This document shows positions 8,625-17,011 of a DNA stretch of 64,000 nucleotides, in pieces. The translations under genes and the position numbers were made by a program. Every line of letters starts with the position of its first letter. Position 1 is the first letter of the stretch. Source of the DNA: Curtobacterium sp. MCBD17_035 (GTDB lineage Bacteria; Actinomycetota; Actinomycetes; Actinomycetales; Microbacteriaceae); contig NZ_CP126279.1 of the NCBI RefSeq assembly GCF_003234815.2, positions 806,001 through 870,000 on the forward strand, given 5' to 3'. The notes below the pieces were generated by a model that saw only the letters and a program-made list of their open reading frames with translations, had not been told where the DNA came from and searched no databases.

Positions 8625-9599
8625 ATGCCCGAGGGTCACTCCATCCACCGCATCGCGCGGCAGTTCTCCCTGCACTTCGTGGGGCAGCGCTGCAGCGTGT
8701 CCAGCCCCCAGGGGCGGTTCGCGGCCGGCGCCGCCCAGCTCGACGGCCGCGTGATGACCGGGGCGACGGCGGTGGCGAAGCAGATGTTCCTCGAGTTCGA
8801 GGGCGGCCTGTTCCTCCGCGTGCACCTCGGCCTCTACGGTGCTTGGGACTTCGCCGGCGAGATATCGACCGACGCCACGATGGCGAGCGCGAACGGCCGG
8901 ATCGGGCAGACCAACCAGCGCGGGACGATCGTCGACGCCGCGGGCGAGGACTCCCTGGCCAGCATCGGGGCACCCCGCCGCTCGCGCTACCGCATGGCGG
9001 AGCAGGAGCACGAGGAGACCCCGATCGAGGCCTTCCCGCCCGAGCCGGTCGGCCAGGTGCGGGTCCGGATCCTCACGGACACCGCCGTCGCCGACCTCCG
9101 TGGGCCGACCGCGTGCGTCGTCGAGACGGCGGAGGAGATCCAGCGCGCCATCGACAAGCTCGGCCCGGACCCCATGGTCGACGACGGCCCCGAGGCCGAG
9201 CAGCGGTTCGTGGACGGTGTGCGGCGGCGGAACGTCCCGATCGGGCAGCTGCTCATGGACCAGTCGGTCGTCAGCGGCATCGGGAACGTCTACCGCGCGG
9301 AGCTGTTGTTCCGCGCCCGCCTCGACCCGTACAAGCCGGGCAAGCAGGTCACCGACGAGCAGGCACGGGCCCTCTGGCGGGACTGGTCGAAGCTCCTGCA
9401 CGACGGCGTCCGCGTCGGTCAGATGATGACGATGGACGACCTGACCCCCGAGGAGTACGACGCCGCGCTCCGCAGCCGTGACGACCGCCACTGGGTGTAC
9501 CACCGCGCCGGGCTGCCCTGCCGCGTGTGCGGGACGAACATCGCCATGGCGATGATGGCGGGCCGCAAGCTCTACTGGTGCCCGGTCGACCAGACCTGA
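8625..9599 (+). CDS. Fpg/Nei family DNA glycosylase (Nei2-like) with altered zinc finger
   Basis: 324 residues. The mature N-terminus PEGHSIHR has the catalytic Pro2 and Glu3 of formamidopyrimidine/endonuclease VIII glycosylases, which excise oxidised bases and cut the abasic site by beta/delta elimination. The H2TH domain is seen in MDQSVVSGIGNVYRAELLFRARLDPYKPG. The C-terminal zinc finger starts normally (Cys299, Cys302, Cys319) but the fourth Cys is replaced by Asp322 in WCPVDQT, so the C4 site is incomplete or uses a carboxylate ligand. It follows rpiB after 9 nt. Confidence 0.9.
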   Translation: MPEGHSIHRIARQFSLHFVGQRCSVSSPQGRFAAGAAQLDGRVMTGATAVAKQMFLEFEGGLFLRVHLGLYGAWDFAGEISTDATMASANGRIGQTNQRGTIVDAAGEDSLASIGAPRRSRYRMAEQEHEETPIEAFPPEPVGQVRVRILTDTAVADLRGPTACVVETAEEIQRAIDKLGPDPMVDDGPEAEQRFVDGVRRRNVPIGQLLMDQSVVSGIGNVYRAELLFRARLDPYKPGKQVTDEQARALWRDWSKLLHDGVRVGQMMTMDDLTPEEYDAALRSRDDRHWVYHRAGLPCRVCGTNIAMAMMAGRKLYWCPVDQT

Positions 9600-9657
9600 C
9601 CCGGTCCGCACCGCAGCGGCCCTGCTCGGCGCCGGCCCCGCTCAGCGCCGGCCCCGC

Positions 9658-11163
9658 TCAGCGGTCCAGGTACGTCCAGCGCCCCGCGACCGCGGTCCCC
9701 AGGACGCGCATCGACCGGAGCGCACCGGACGACGCCGCGAGCGGGTCCGATGCCACGAGCACGAGGTCCGCGACGTCGCCGACCGCGACCGTGCTGCGGC
9801 CGTCGGTCGACGCCGTCCACGCGGTCAGCTGGTCGATGCGCTGTTCCGGGTGCCACGCCTCCCGGCCGTCGCGGTCCCGACCGACCGCCGCCGCCATCGA
9901 CACCCACGGATCGAGCGGCGCGACGGGGGCGTCGGACCCGAGGCGGAGGCGCGCCCCGGCCTCGCGGAGTGTGCGCAACACGAACGCGCGGTCGGTCCGG
10001 CCGGCCCAGTAGCGGTCCGCCACGTCGCGGTCGTCCATCGCGTGCTCCGGCTGCACGCTCGCGTCGACGCCGAGTCGAGCGAACCGGGCGACGTCGGCGG
10101 GGCGCAGGAGCTGCGCGTGCTCGATGGACCCGCGGACCCCGACCTGCTCGAACACGTCGAGCGCCAGGGCGTTCGCCCGGTCGCCGATGGCGTGCACCGC
10201 GGGGACGAGCCCGCCGTCGGCGGCGCGGCGCACGAGCGCGCGGACCTCGTCCGGCGTGAACGCGAGGACCCCGAGTGCGTCGTGCCCGTGCAGCCCCGCG
10301 TAGGGCTCGTCGACCGCGGCGGTGCGGGTGTTGAGCGAACCGTCGGTGATCACCTTGAACGGCCCCATGGACACCAGGCCGAGGGTGCCGGGCACGACAT
10401 CCCCCGTGCGCAGCCCGCGGTCGAGCACCGCGTCGAGCTCCTGGGGGTAGACGCCGGATCGGACCCGGATGCCGTCGATGCCGGCGCGGACGCGGCGCGT
10501 CCAGCGGTCGAGCCCGAACCGCATCTCGAGGTCGACGACCCCGACGACGCCCCGGCCGCTCGCCGCCTCGACGGCGTCGGCGACGTAGTCGTCGAGCACC
10601 GCGTCGGGCACGCGGGAGATCGCCGTGCTGACGTCGAACGCGTCCTGCTCACGGAGCAGCCCGGTCGGATGGGCGACGAGGGAGCGGCCGAGCAGGTCGC
10701 CGTACCGCGCGAGCGCGATCCCGTTGCACCACACCGCGTGCAGGTCACCGCTGACGACGACGACCGGGAGGCCCGGCGCGGCCCGGTCGAGCAGGTCACG
10801 GTGGGCGGCGTCCGGCCAGAGCCCGTCCCGGAACCCGTAGCCGATGAGGACGTCGTCGGGCGGGGCGCTCCGCGCGGCGTCGGCGATGACCGCGGTGACG
10901 GCGGCGGCGCTCGTGCATGCCGAGACGTCGACCCGGCGCCGGACGAGCGCCCACTGGTCGAAGTGCGTGTGGTGGTCCCACAGCCCGGGGCCGAGCCAGG
11001 CACCGTCCGCGTCGACGACGTCCTCGAGGTCGGCCGTGGGCGTGGTGGACTCGATGACGCCGGCCGGTGCGACGGCGGCGATCCGGCCCTCCCGGACGAG
11101 CACGTCCGCGGACGCGCCCGCGGTCCCGATGCGCCGGACGTGGCGGATGAGGGTCCCGGTCAC
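9658..11163 (-). CDS. amidohydrolase family protein (YtcJ-like)
   Basis: 501 residues with the metal-dependent hydrolase layout: a small beta-sandwich, the first metal motif DHHTHFD (HxH at 65 and 67), an insert, VVGVVDLEMRF, ITDGSLNTRTAAVDEPY, the later metal ligand in AVHAIGDRANALALDVFEQ, EHAQLL, and the final catalytic Asp in LRLGSDAPVAPLDPW. This is the YtcJ/NfdA (DUF3369-type amidohydrolase_3) group, usually of unknown substrate. The GTG start overlaps the TGA of the upstream PaiB-like gene (GTGA), so both are coupled in one transcript. Confidence 0.87.
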   Translation of the reverse strand: MTGTLIRHVRRIGTAGASADVLVREGRIAAVAPAGVIESTTPTADLEDVVDADGAWLGPGLWDHHTHFDQWALVRRRVDVSACTSAAAVTAVIADAARSAPPDDVLIGYGFRDGLWPDAAHRDLLDRAAPGLPVVVVSGDLHAVWCNGIALARYGDLLGRSLVAHPTGLLREQDAFDVSTAISRVPDAVLDDYVADAVEAASGRGVVGVVDLEMRFGLDRWTRRVRAGIDGIRVRSGVYPQELDAVLDRGLRTGDVVPGTLGLVSMGPFKVITDGSLNTRTAAVDEPYAGLHGHDALGVLAFTPDEVRALVRRAADGGLVPAVHAIGDRANALALDVFEQVGVRGSIEHAQLLRPADVARFARLGVDASVQPEHAMDDRDVADRYWAGRTDRAFVLRTLREAGARLRLGSDAPVAPLDPWVSMAAAVGRDRDGREAWHPEQRIDQLTAWTASTDGRSTVAVGDVADLVLVASDPLAASSGALRSMRVLGTAVAGRWTYLDR

Positions 11164-11849
11164 GTGCGGTCCGTCCCGGGTGCCGGTTCCGGCGCGGGCC
11201 GGTCCTCGGGATCCGGCGCGGCCGTGGCGCGGTCACGGACGCGACGCATCTCCGCGGCGAGCGCCGGGTGTCCGTACGGCCCGGGGGACTCGAGCCCGGC
11301 GATGACGTCGTCGACGACCTCGGGCGCCTTGTTCTGACTGAGCTTGGCGCGCGCCTCGAACCGCGTCACCCGGATCCGGATCCCGACGGTGCCCCGGGCG
11401 ATGCGGCGGGCGGCGTCCTCGTCGACGTCGAGGCCGACCGGCGACGGCATGCGCCGCTCGAAGTGGTCGACGAGCTCCCCCAGCACACGGAAGTTCTCCT
11501 CGTCGGACAGGATCTCGGGCGTGCCCCACAGGTGGGCGGTCACGTGGTTCCAGGTGGGCACGAACTGCTGGGCCGGGTACCAGGCGGGCGAGACGTACCC
11601 GTGCGGACCCTGCACGATGACGAGGACCTCGTGCCGTCCGAGTTCGTGGGCGACCTCGTCGGGGCGCCCGACGTGGCTGACCAGGGTGATCTCCGTGGCG
11701 TCGTCACCCGGGTCCTCGAGCAGGAACGGGTAATGCGACGCGACCAGGCCCTCCGTCGTCGCGGACACGATCGTCGCCCACGGGTGCGCGCGGACCAGGC
11801 GGCGGACCTCCTCGGGGTCCGTCATCAGGAACGCGGGTGTGTGGCGCAT
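11160..11849 (-). CDS. FMN-binding negative transcriptional regulator (PaiB-like)
   Basis: 229 residues of the PaiB family: MRHTPAFLMTDPEEVRRLVRAHPWATIV, LVASHYPFLLE, SHVGRPDEVAHEL, then the flavin-fold core VLVIVQGPHGYVSPAWYPAQQFVPTWNHVTAHLWG and LSQNKAPEVVDDVIAGL. The split-barrel fold binds FMN; Bacillus PaiB was named as a repressor of sporulation and degradative enzymes, but there is no HTH here and a catalytic flavin role is equally likely. The tail (about 25 residues) is Pro/Asp-rich and unstructured. First gene of a two-gene unit with the amidohydrolase. Confidence 0.88.
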   Translation of the reverse strand: MRHTPAFLMTDPEEVRRLVRAHPWATIVSATTEGLVASHYPFLLEDPGDDATEITLVSHVGRPDEVAHELGRHEVLVIVQGPHGYVSPAWYPAQQFVPTWNHVTAHLWGTPEILSDEENFRVLGELVDHFERRMPSPVGLDVDEDAARRIARGTVGIRIRVTRFEARAKLSQNKAPEVVDDVIAGLESPGPYGHPALAAEMRRVRDRATAAPDPEDRPAPEPAPGTDRT

Positions 11850-11921
11850 GTCGGACAGCGTCCCACAGGCCCTGCGCGGCCACCACCGGGGCTGTTTCGT
11901 CGGTGTTTCGACCTCGTGAAG

Positions 11922-11941
11922 CTTTCAACGCGGAGTGAAAG
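11922..11941. promoter_or_regulatory. inverted repeat upstream of peptide operon, possible operator
   Basis: CTTTCA-N8-TGAAAG ends 5 bp before the proposed -35 of the operon. It stands out as AT-rich in a 71% GC context. The GbsR/MarR-type regulator encoded inside the operon (18462-19016) is the natural candidate ligand, but this is inference. Confidence 0.4.
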
Positions 11942-11946
11942 AAGCC

Positions 11947-11976
11947 TTGAGTGCGCGCCGCCGTGCTCCCTACCGT
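11947..11976 (+). promoter_or_regulatory. promoter of the peptide ABC operon
   Basis: TTGAGT, an 18-bp spacer and TACCGT, about 95 bp before the first start codon. The remaining leader to 12069 contains the ribosome site and no other clear structure. Confidence 0.45.
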
Positions 11977-12069
11977 GAGCAGCCAAGCCGGCTCCTGCCC
12001 GGCCCGGCCGACCGATCCGGCGGCCACAGCAGGCCCGGCGCGACGCGTCGCGGCCCCGCGAGGAGCGAG

Positions 12070-13674
12070 ATGGACATGCGACGGAGTGGCATCGCGGCGG
12101 TGGCCGCGGCGGCGGCGTTGGCACTGGTGGCGACCGGGTGTTCGGCGGGCGGCGGGTCCTCGTCGGACGACGCGTCCGGCACGAGCCTCGTGTACGCGAC
12201 CGGCGTGCCCGACCACCTGACCCCGGGCCGACAGACGGTGGCGTTCGACCAGGTGATGAGCCTGTTCGCGCCGCTCGTCCAGACCGACAGCGACGACCAC
12301 CTGACGGACCTGGCCGCGAAGAGCGTCAAGAGCGACGACGCCACGACCTGGACCATCACGCTCCGCCACGGCTGGAAGTTCCAGAACGGCGAGACCGTGA
12401 CGCCCGAGAGCTACGTCCGCGCCTGGAACTACACGGCGTACGCCCCGCACGCGTGGGAGAACAGCGGCGAGCTCGCCGGGATCGTCGGGTACTCCGACCT
12501 CAACCCCACCTCGGGCACGCCGACGACCGACACCATGCGCGGGCTGAAGGTCACCGGCAAGGACACGTTCACCGTCACGCTGACGCACGCCGACAGCCAG
12601 TTCCCGCTCCAGCTGAGCCAGGCGCAGACCGCGTTCTACCCGATGCCGAAGGCCGCCTACCGGGACATCAAGGCGTACGACAAGAAGCCGATCGGCAACG
12701 GCCCGTACGAGATGACCGAGGCCTGGACGAAGAACAAGGAGTTCACCGTCAGGGCCTGGAGCGGGTACCAGGGGCCGGCGCCGAAGACCGAGCGGGTCAC
12801 CTACCGCAGCTACAGCGACATGGACACCGCCTACACGGACGTCCTGGCCGGCAACGCGGACGTCCTCTACCTGCCCGCCGACAAGATGACGAGCGCGAAG
12901 TCGGACTTCGGGGACCACCTGTACTCGTTCACCTCGCCGGGCATCGACTACCTCGGGTTCCCGCTCTGGGACAAGCGGTACTCCGACCCGCGGATCCGTC
13001 AGGCGATCTCGATGTCGATCAACCGCAAGCAGGTGGACAAGGCGATCTACGGCGGACTCTACGATCCCGCGACCGCGCTCACCCCGCCGGTCATGTCCGG
13101 AACCCAGGAGGGCATCTGCGGCAAGTACTGCACGTACGACCCCGCGGCCGCCAAGCAGCTCCTCGCCGCGGCGGGCGGGTTCTCCGGCGAGATGGACCTC
13201 GTCTACCCCGGCGGCCTCGGACTCGACTCCCTGTACCAGGCGTACGCGAACCAGATCCGCCAGAACCTCGGTGTCGCGAAGGTCGTGGCGAAGCCCACCA
13301 CGGACTGGGCGTCGTACTACAGCACGCTGACCGCCAAGACGGTCGCCGGACCCCACTTCGGCCACTGGGGCGCCCTGTACACGAGCCAGCAGAACACGCT
13401 CCGCGCGCTGTTCACCGCGGCGGGCGGGTGCACGACCTGCGCCGGGTACTACCAGAACGACGACGTCGACCGGCTGCTCGACCAGGCCGACGCCGCATCG
13501 ACGCAGTCCGCCGCCGACGCCCTGTACAACAAGGCGCAGAAGCGGGTGCTCCAGGACTTCCCGATCGTCCCGACGTTCTTCGACAAGTACTCCTACGTCA
13601 CGAGCAGCACGGTGACGAAGCTCCCCGAGGTCGCCGGCAGCCCCGTGATCTCGGAGATCCAGGTCAGCAAGTGA
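12070..13674 (+). CDS. peptide ABC transporter substrate-binding lipoprotein (family 5)
   Basis: 534 residues. The signal peptide ends in a lipobox (LALVATGCSAGG, lipidated Cys24), so the protein is anchored outside the membrane. The body is a family 5 (DppA/OppA) binding protein: DLAAKSVKSDDATTWTITLRHGWKFQNGETVTPESYVRAWNYTAY, GNGPYEMTEAW, and RQAISMSINRKQVDKAIYGGLYDPATALTPP. It captures short peptides for the permeases at 15167 and 16093. GAGGAGCGAG lies before the ATG. The stop overlaps the GTG of the next gene, so the binding protein and the peptidase are translationally coupled. Confidence 0.9.
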   Translation: MDMRRSGIAAVAAAAALALVATGCSAGGGSSSDDASGTSLVYATGVPDHLTPGRQTVAFDQVMSLFAPLVQTDSDDHLTDLAAKSVKSDDATTWTITLRHGWKFQNGETVTPESYVRAWNYTAYAPHAWENSGELAGIVGYSDLNPTSGTPTTDTMRGLKVTGKDTFTVTLTHADSQFPLQLSQAQTAFYPMPKAAYRDIKAYDKKPIGNGPYEMTEAWTKNKEFTVRAWSGYQGPAPKTERVTYRSYSDMDTAYTDVLAGNADVLYLPADKMTSAKSDFGDHLYSFTSPGIDYLGFPLWDKRYSDPRIRQAISMSINRKQVDKAIYGGLYDPATALTPPVMSGTQEGICGKYCTYDPAAAKQLLAAAGGFSGEMDLVYPGGLGLDSLYQAYANQIRQNLGVAKVVAKPTTDWASYYSTLTAKTVAGPHFGHWGALYTSQQNTLRALFTAAGGCTTCAGYYQNDDVDRLLDQADAASTQSAADALYNKAQKRVLQDFPIVPTFFDKYSYVTSSTVTKLPEVAGSPVISEIQVSK

Positions 13675-15167
13675 CCGGCCTCGACACCGCCACGATCGTC
13701 GAACACGCCCGCGCGGTCCCGCAGCACACCGGGTTCCCGACGGTCGACGACCTCGTCGCACGGTTCGACCGCCTGGCGGCCGACCACCCCGACGCCGTCA
13801 CGGTCATCCGCGTCGGCACCAGCCGCCTCGGCGAGCCGATCCACGCCTACCGGGTCGGCCGCGGTGCACGCTCGGCGGTCGTGGTCGGCGGGGTGCACCC
13901 GAACGAGCCGATCGGGTCGTGGACCGCGCTGCACCTGGCCCAGAGCGTGCTCACCGACCCGGTGCTCGCGGCGGCCCTCGACACGACGTGGCACATCGTC
14001 CCGACGATCGACCCGGACGGCATGCGGCTCAACGAGGCGTGGTTCGACGACCCGACGGACCGCGTGCACTACGCCCGGCACTTCTACCGGCCGGCACCCG
14101 ACGCCCAGGTCGAGTGGACGTTCCCGACGAACCACAAGGGCGCGTACTTCGACCGGGTCCTGCCCGAGACGCTCGGACTCATGCTGCTCATCGACCGGGT
14201 GCGGCCGGACCTGCTCGTGAGCCTGCACAACGGCGAGATGGGCGGCGTCTACTACTACCTCTCCCGCGACGAGCCGGAGGTCATCACCACCCTGCACGCC
14301 GTGCCGGCCGCGCTCGGGCTCCCGCTCGACACCGGCGAACCGGAGTCCCCGTACCTGCGGGAGTACGCGCGGTCGGTGTTCGCGATGGGGGAGATCGACG
14401 AGGCGTACGACTACTACGAGTCCCTCGGCATCGACCCCGCCGCGTTCATCGGTGGGTCGTCGTCGTCCTCGTGGGCGGGGCGCCACGGCACGCTCTCGCT
14501 CGTGGCCGAACTGCCGTACTGGCAGCACCCGGACGCCGACGACGACACGGCGACGGGCGAGTCCTACGCCGACCTCGTCCGTCGGACCGCCGACGCCATG
14601 GCGGTCACCGGTTCCGTCCTCGATCAGGTGCTCGACGCCGCGTCCCCGATGCTCACCATCGCGACCCCGTTCCTCGAGGCCTCGCGCGCCTTCGTCCCGA
14701 TGCTCGCGCGCATGGCGGAGACGGACCGCGCCCGGGCCGACCGCGAACCGCCGGAGCGGATGGCCACGGTCGCCGAGCGGTTCGGCCTCGAGGACCTCGT
14801 GCGGTGCTTCCGGCTCCGCTACGGCGGCATGCTCCTCCGTGCGATCGAGGCCGAGACCACCGCGGGCACGGCGCCCGTGGCGCTCCGGCGCCTCCGCGAC
14901 CGCCTCGTCGAGCAGTACGCGACGTGGCAGGCCGAGGCGGGGACCGGAGCGGAGCAGCCGATCCCGCTCGCCGCGCTCGTCGGCGTGCAGTACGGCGCGG
15001 TCCTCGCTGCGGCGTCGCATCTCGCACGCACGCTCGGCCCGGCGGCGGGCGGCGGCGACGGACCGGCGGCCGGCTCTTCGGCGGAGGCCGACCCAGGGGC
15101 GGACGCCGGCGACGGGGCCGCCCGCAGCCGCGCCTCCCGACCGGTGGGCGTGCCGGGAGGCGCGTGA
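13671..15167 (+). CDS. M14 family zinc carboxypeptidase, cytosolic
   Basis: 498 residues without a signal peptide. The metal site is complete: His76 and Glu79 in GGVHPNEP, His186 in VSLHNGEMGG, and the catalytic-type Glu280 in LSLVAELPYW. Metallocarboxypeptidases of this family trim C-terminal residues; one bacterial branch (MpaA) splits the gamma-D-Glu-diaminopimelate bond of imported murein tripeptide. Residues about 455-498 form a Gly/Ala/Asp-rich tail. Its GTG start overlaps the stop of the binding protein (GTGA) and its TGA overlaps the permease ATG, so it sits between transport genes and is very likely the enzyme that processes the imported peptide. Confidence 0.85.
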   Translation: MTGLDTATIVEHARAVPQHTGFPTVDDLVARFDRLAADHPDAVTVIRVGTSRLGEPIHAYRVGRGARSAVVVGGVHPNEPIGSWTALHLAQSVLTDPVLAAALDTTWHIVPTIDPDGMRLNEAWFDDPTDRVHYARHFYRPAPDAQVEWTFPTNHKGAYFDRVLPETLGLMLLIDRVRPDLLVSLHNGEMGGVYYYLSRDEPEVITTLHAVPAALGLPLDTGEPESPYLREYARSVFAMGEIDEAYDYYESLGIDPAAFIGGSSSSSWAGRHGTLSLVAELPYWQHPDADDDTATGESYADLVRRTADAMAVTGSVLDQVLDAASPMLTIATPFLEASRAFVPMLARMAETDRARADREPPERMATVAERFGLEDLVRCFRLRYGGMLLRAIEAETTAGTAPVALRRLRDRLVEQYATWQAEAGTGAEQPIPLAALVGVQYGAVLAAASHLARTLGPAAGGGDGPAAGSSAEADPGADAGDGAARSRASRPVGVPGGA

Positions 15168-16096
15168 TGCGGACCGCGCTCGTCGTCGGCCGCCGACTCG
15201 GCGGCCTGCTCATCGTGTTCCTCGGGGTGACGTTCCTCATCTACGCGATGACGTTCGCGCTCCCCGGCGACCCGATCAAGGCGCTCGGCGGCGACCGGCC
15301 GCTCAGTGACGCGGTCGTGCACGCGCTGCGGGCCGAGTACCACCTCGACGAGCCACTGTGGGAGCAGTACCTCCGCTACCTCGGCGGCCTGCTCCACGGC
15401 GACTTCGGCACGGACTTCGACGGCGAGAGCGTCGGCTCGGAGATGGCCGCGCGGTGGCCAGTGACGATCGCACTCGCGCTCACCGCCTGGCTGTTCGAGA
15501 TCGTCCTCGGCATCGGACTCGGCGTCGTGTCGGCGCTCCGGCGGGGCACCGTGCTCGACCGGACGGTGCTCATCGGCACGATCGTCATCGGCGCCGTGCC
15601 GGTGTTCGTGCTCGGCGTCGGCGCACAACTCGTGTTCTCCGTGCGGCTCCGGTGGTTCCCGGTCGCCGGGGTCACCGCGGGGTGGCCGTTCGCCTACGTC
15701 CTGCCCGCCCTCGTCATCGCGGTCTTCGGTCTCGCGGCCGTCTCGCGGCTCACGCGGACCAGCGTGCTCGACACCCTCGACGCGGACTTCGTGCGCACCG
15801 CCAGGGCCAAGGGGCTCACCCCCGGACGCGTCGTGGGCGTGCACGTCATGCGCAACTCGCTCATCCCGACGGTCACGTACCTGGCGACGGACCTCGGGTA
15901 CCTGATGGGCGGGACCGTCATCGTCGAGGGCATCTTCAACCTCCCCGGCGTCGGCAACCTGCTGTTCCAGGGGATCCGGTCGCACGAGGGCGCCACGGTC
16001 GTCGGGATCTCCACCGCCCTCATCCTCGTGTTCCTGGTGACGAGCGTGCTCGTCGACCTCCTCCACGCCGCCCTCGACCCGCGAGTGAGACGATGA
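15167..16096 (+). CDS. peptide ABC transporter permease (DppB/OppB type)
   Basis: 309 residues with six predicted membrane helices: the first at about 10-30 (LLIVFLGVTFLIYAMTFALPGDP), then the periplasmic loop, and five more. The ATPase-contact EAA loop reads about DFVRTARAKGLTPGRVVGVHVMRNSLIP. The ALPGDP motif after TM1 and the C-terminal LVDLLHAALDPRVR are standard for DppB/OppB proteins. Partner of the next permease, with which it overlaps by ATGA. Confidence 0.92.
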   Translation: MRTALVVGRRLGGLLIVFLGVTFLIYAMTFALPGDPIKALGGDRPLSDAVVHALRAEYHLDEPLWEQYLRYLGGLLHGDFGTDFDGESVGSEMAARWPVTIALALTAWLFEIVLGIGLGVVSALRRGTVLDRTVLIGTIVIGAVPVFVLGVGAQLVFSVRLRWFPVAGVTAGWPFAYVLPALVIAVFGLAAVSRLTRTSVLDTLDADFVRTARAKGLTPGRVVGVHVMRNSLIPTVTYLATDLGYLMGGTVIVEGIFNLPGVGNLLFQGIRSHEGATVVGISTALILVFLVTSVLVDLLHAALDPRVRR

Positions 16097-16983
16097 CCGA
16101 CTCCGCGCTCAGCGCCACCCTCGAACCCGTCGTCGCGACGCGTCGTCGTCCGCTCGCCGCGGCCCTCCGCACGCCCGGTTTCTGGGTCCCCGCCGCGGTC
16201 CTGGCGCTCGTGCTCCTCATCGCCGTGTTCCCGGCGTTCTTCGCCGGGATCTTCGGCCACGGCGACCCGCGTGCCTGCGACCTCGGCCGGAGCGGTCACG
16301 GCGCGTCCGCCGGGCACCCGTTCGGCTACGACCTGCAGGGCTGCGACGTGTACGCGAACGTCGTGTACGGCACCCGCTCGTCGGTCGCCGTCGGGGTCCT
16401 GACGACCGTCCTCGCGATGGTCGTCGCGGTCGTCGTCGGCACGCTCGCCGGCATGAACGGCGGTTGGGTCGACGCCGTCCTCTCCCGCCTCACCGACGTG
16501 TTCCTCGGCTTCCCGTTCCTGCTCGGCGCCGTCGTCGTGCTCAACAGCGTCGGCGACCGGAACGTCCTGACGGTGTCGCTCGTGCTCGCCCTCTTCGGCT
16601 GGCCGACCATGGCCCGGCTCGTCCGCGGGTCCGTGCGCGGCATCCGGCAGGCCGAGTTCGTGCTCGCCGCCCGCACGATGGGACTCTCGACCTGGCGTAT
16701 CACGACGCGGTACGTCCTGCCGTCGTCGATCTCGCCGCTGCTCGTCCTCGCGACCATCACGGTCGGTGGGGTCATCGTGTCCGAGTCGTCGCTGACCTAC
16801 CTCGGCATCGGGCTCGAGGCGCCGGCGATCTCCTGGGGCCTCCAGCTCTCGGCGGCCACCACCCAGTTCCAGCAGGCGCCACACATGCTCGTGTTCCCCG
16901 CCCTGTTCCTCGCGGTCACCGTGCTCAGCGTCATCGGGCTCGGCGATACGCTGCGGACCGCACTCGACCCGCGCCGCCGTTGA
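16093..16983 (+). CDS. peptide ABC transporter permease (DppC/OppC type)
   Basis: 296 residues, six predicted helices. After TM1 (about 33-55) comes the DppC-type periplasmic segment with GHPFGYDLQGCDVYANVVYGTRSSVAVG, then the EAA loop QAEFVLAARTMGLSTWRITTRYVLPSSISP and the C-terminal VIGLGDTLRTALDPR. Two Cys residues in the periplasmic loop (RACDLG and LQGCDV) could form a disulfide, which is not general for the family. Start ATG overlaps the previous stop. Confidence 0.92.
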   Translation: MTDSALSATLEPVVATRRRPLAAALRTPGFWVPAAVLALVLLIAVFPAFFAGIFGHGDPRACDLGRSGHGASAGHPFGYDLQGCDVYANVVYGTRSSVAVGVLTTVLAMVVAVVVGTLAGMNGGWVDAVLSRLTDVFLGFPFLLGAVVVLNSVGDRNVLTVSLVLALFGWPTMARLVRGSVRGIRQAEFVLAARTMGLSTWRITTRYVLPSSISPLLVLATITVGGVIVSESSLTYLGIGLEAPAISWGLQLSAATTQFQQAPHMLVFPALFLAVTVLSVIGLGDTLRTALDPRRR

Positions 16984-17011
16984 CGCCGGTCACCGATCAG
17001 GAGGTACTCCC

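Noticed and set aside
8061..9611. 516-codon minus-strand frame opposite rpiB and the glycosylase
   Set aside because: Fully antisense to two clear genes, no domain, no ribosome site.
12138..13670. Possible N-terminal extension of the M14 peptidase through the binding-protein gene
   Set aside because: It is the out-of-frame shadow of the binding protein; the GTG at 13671 overlapping its stop is the natural start.
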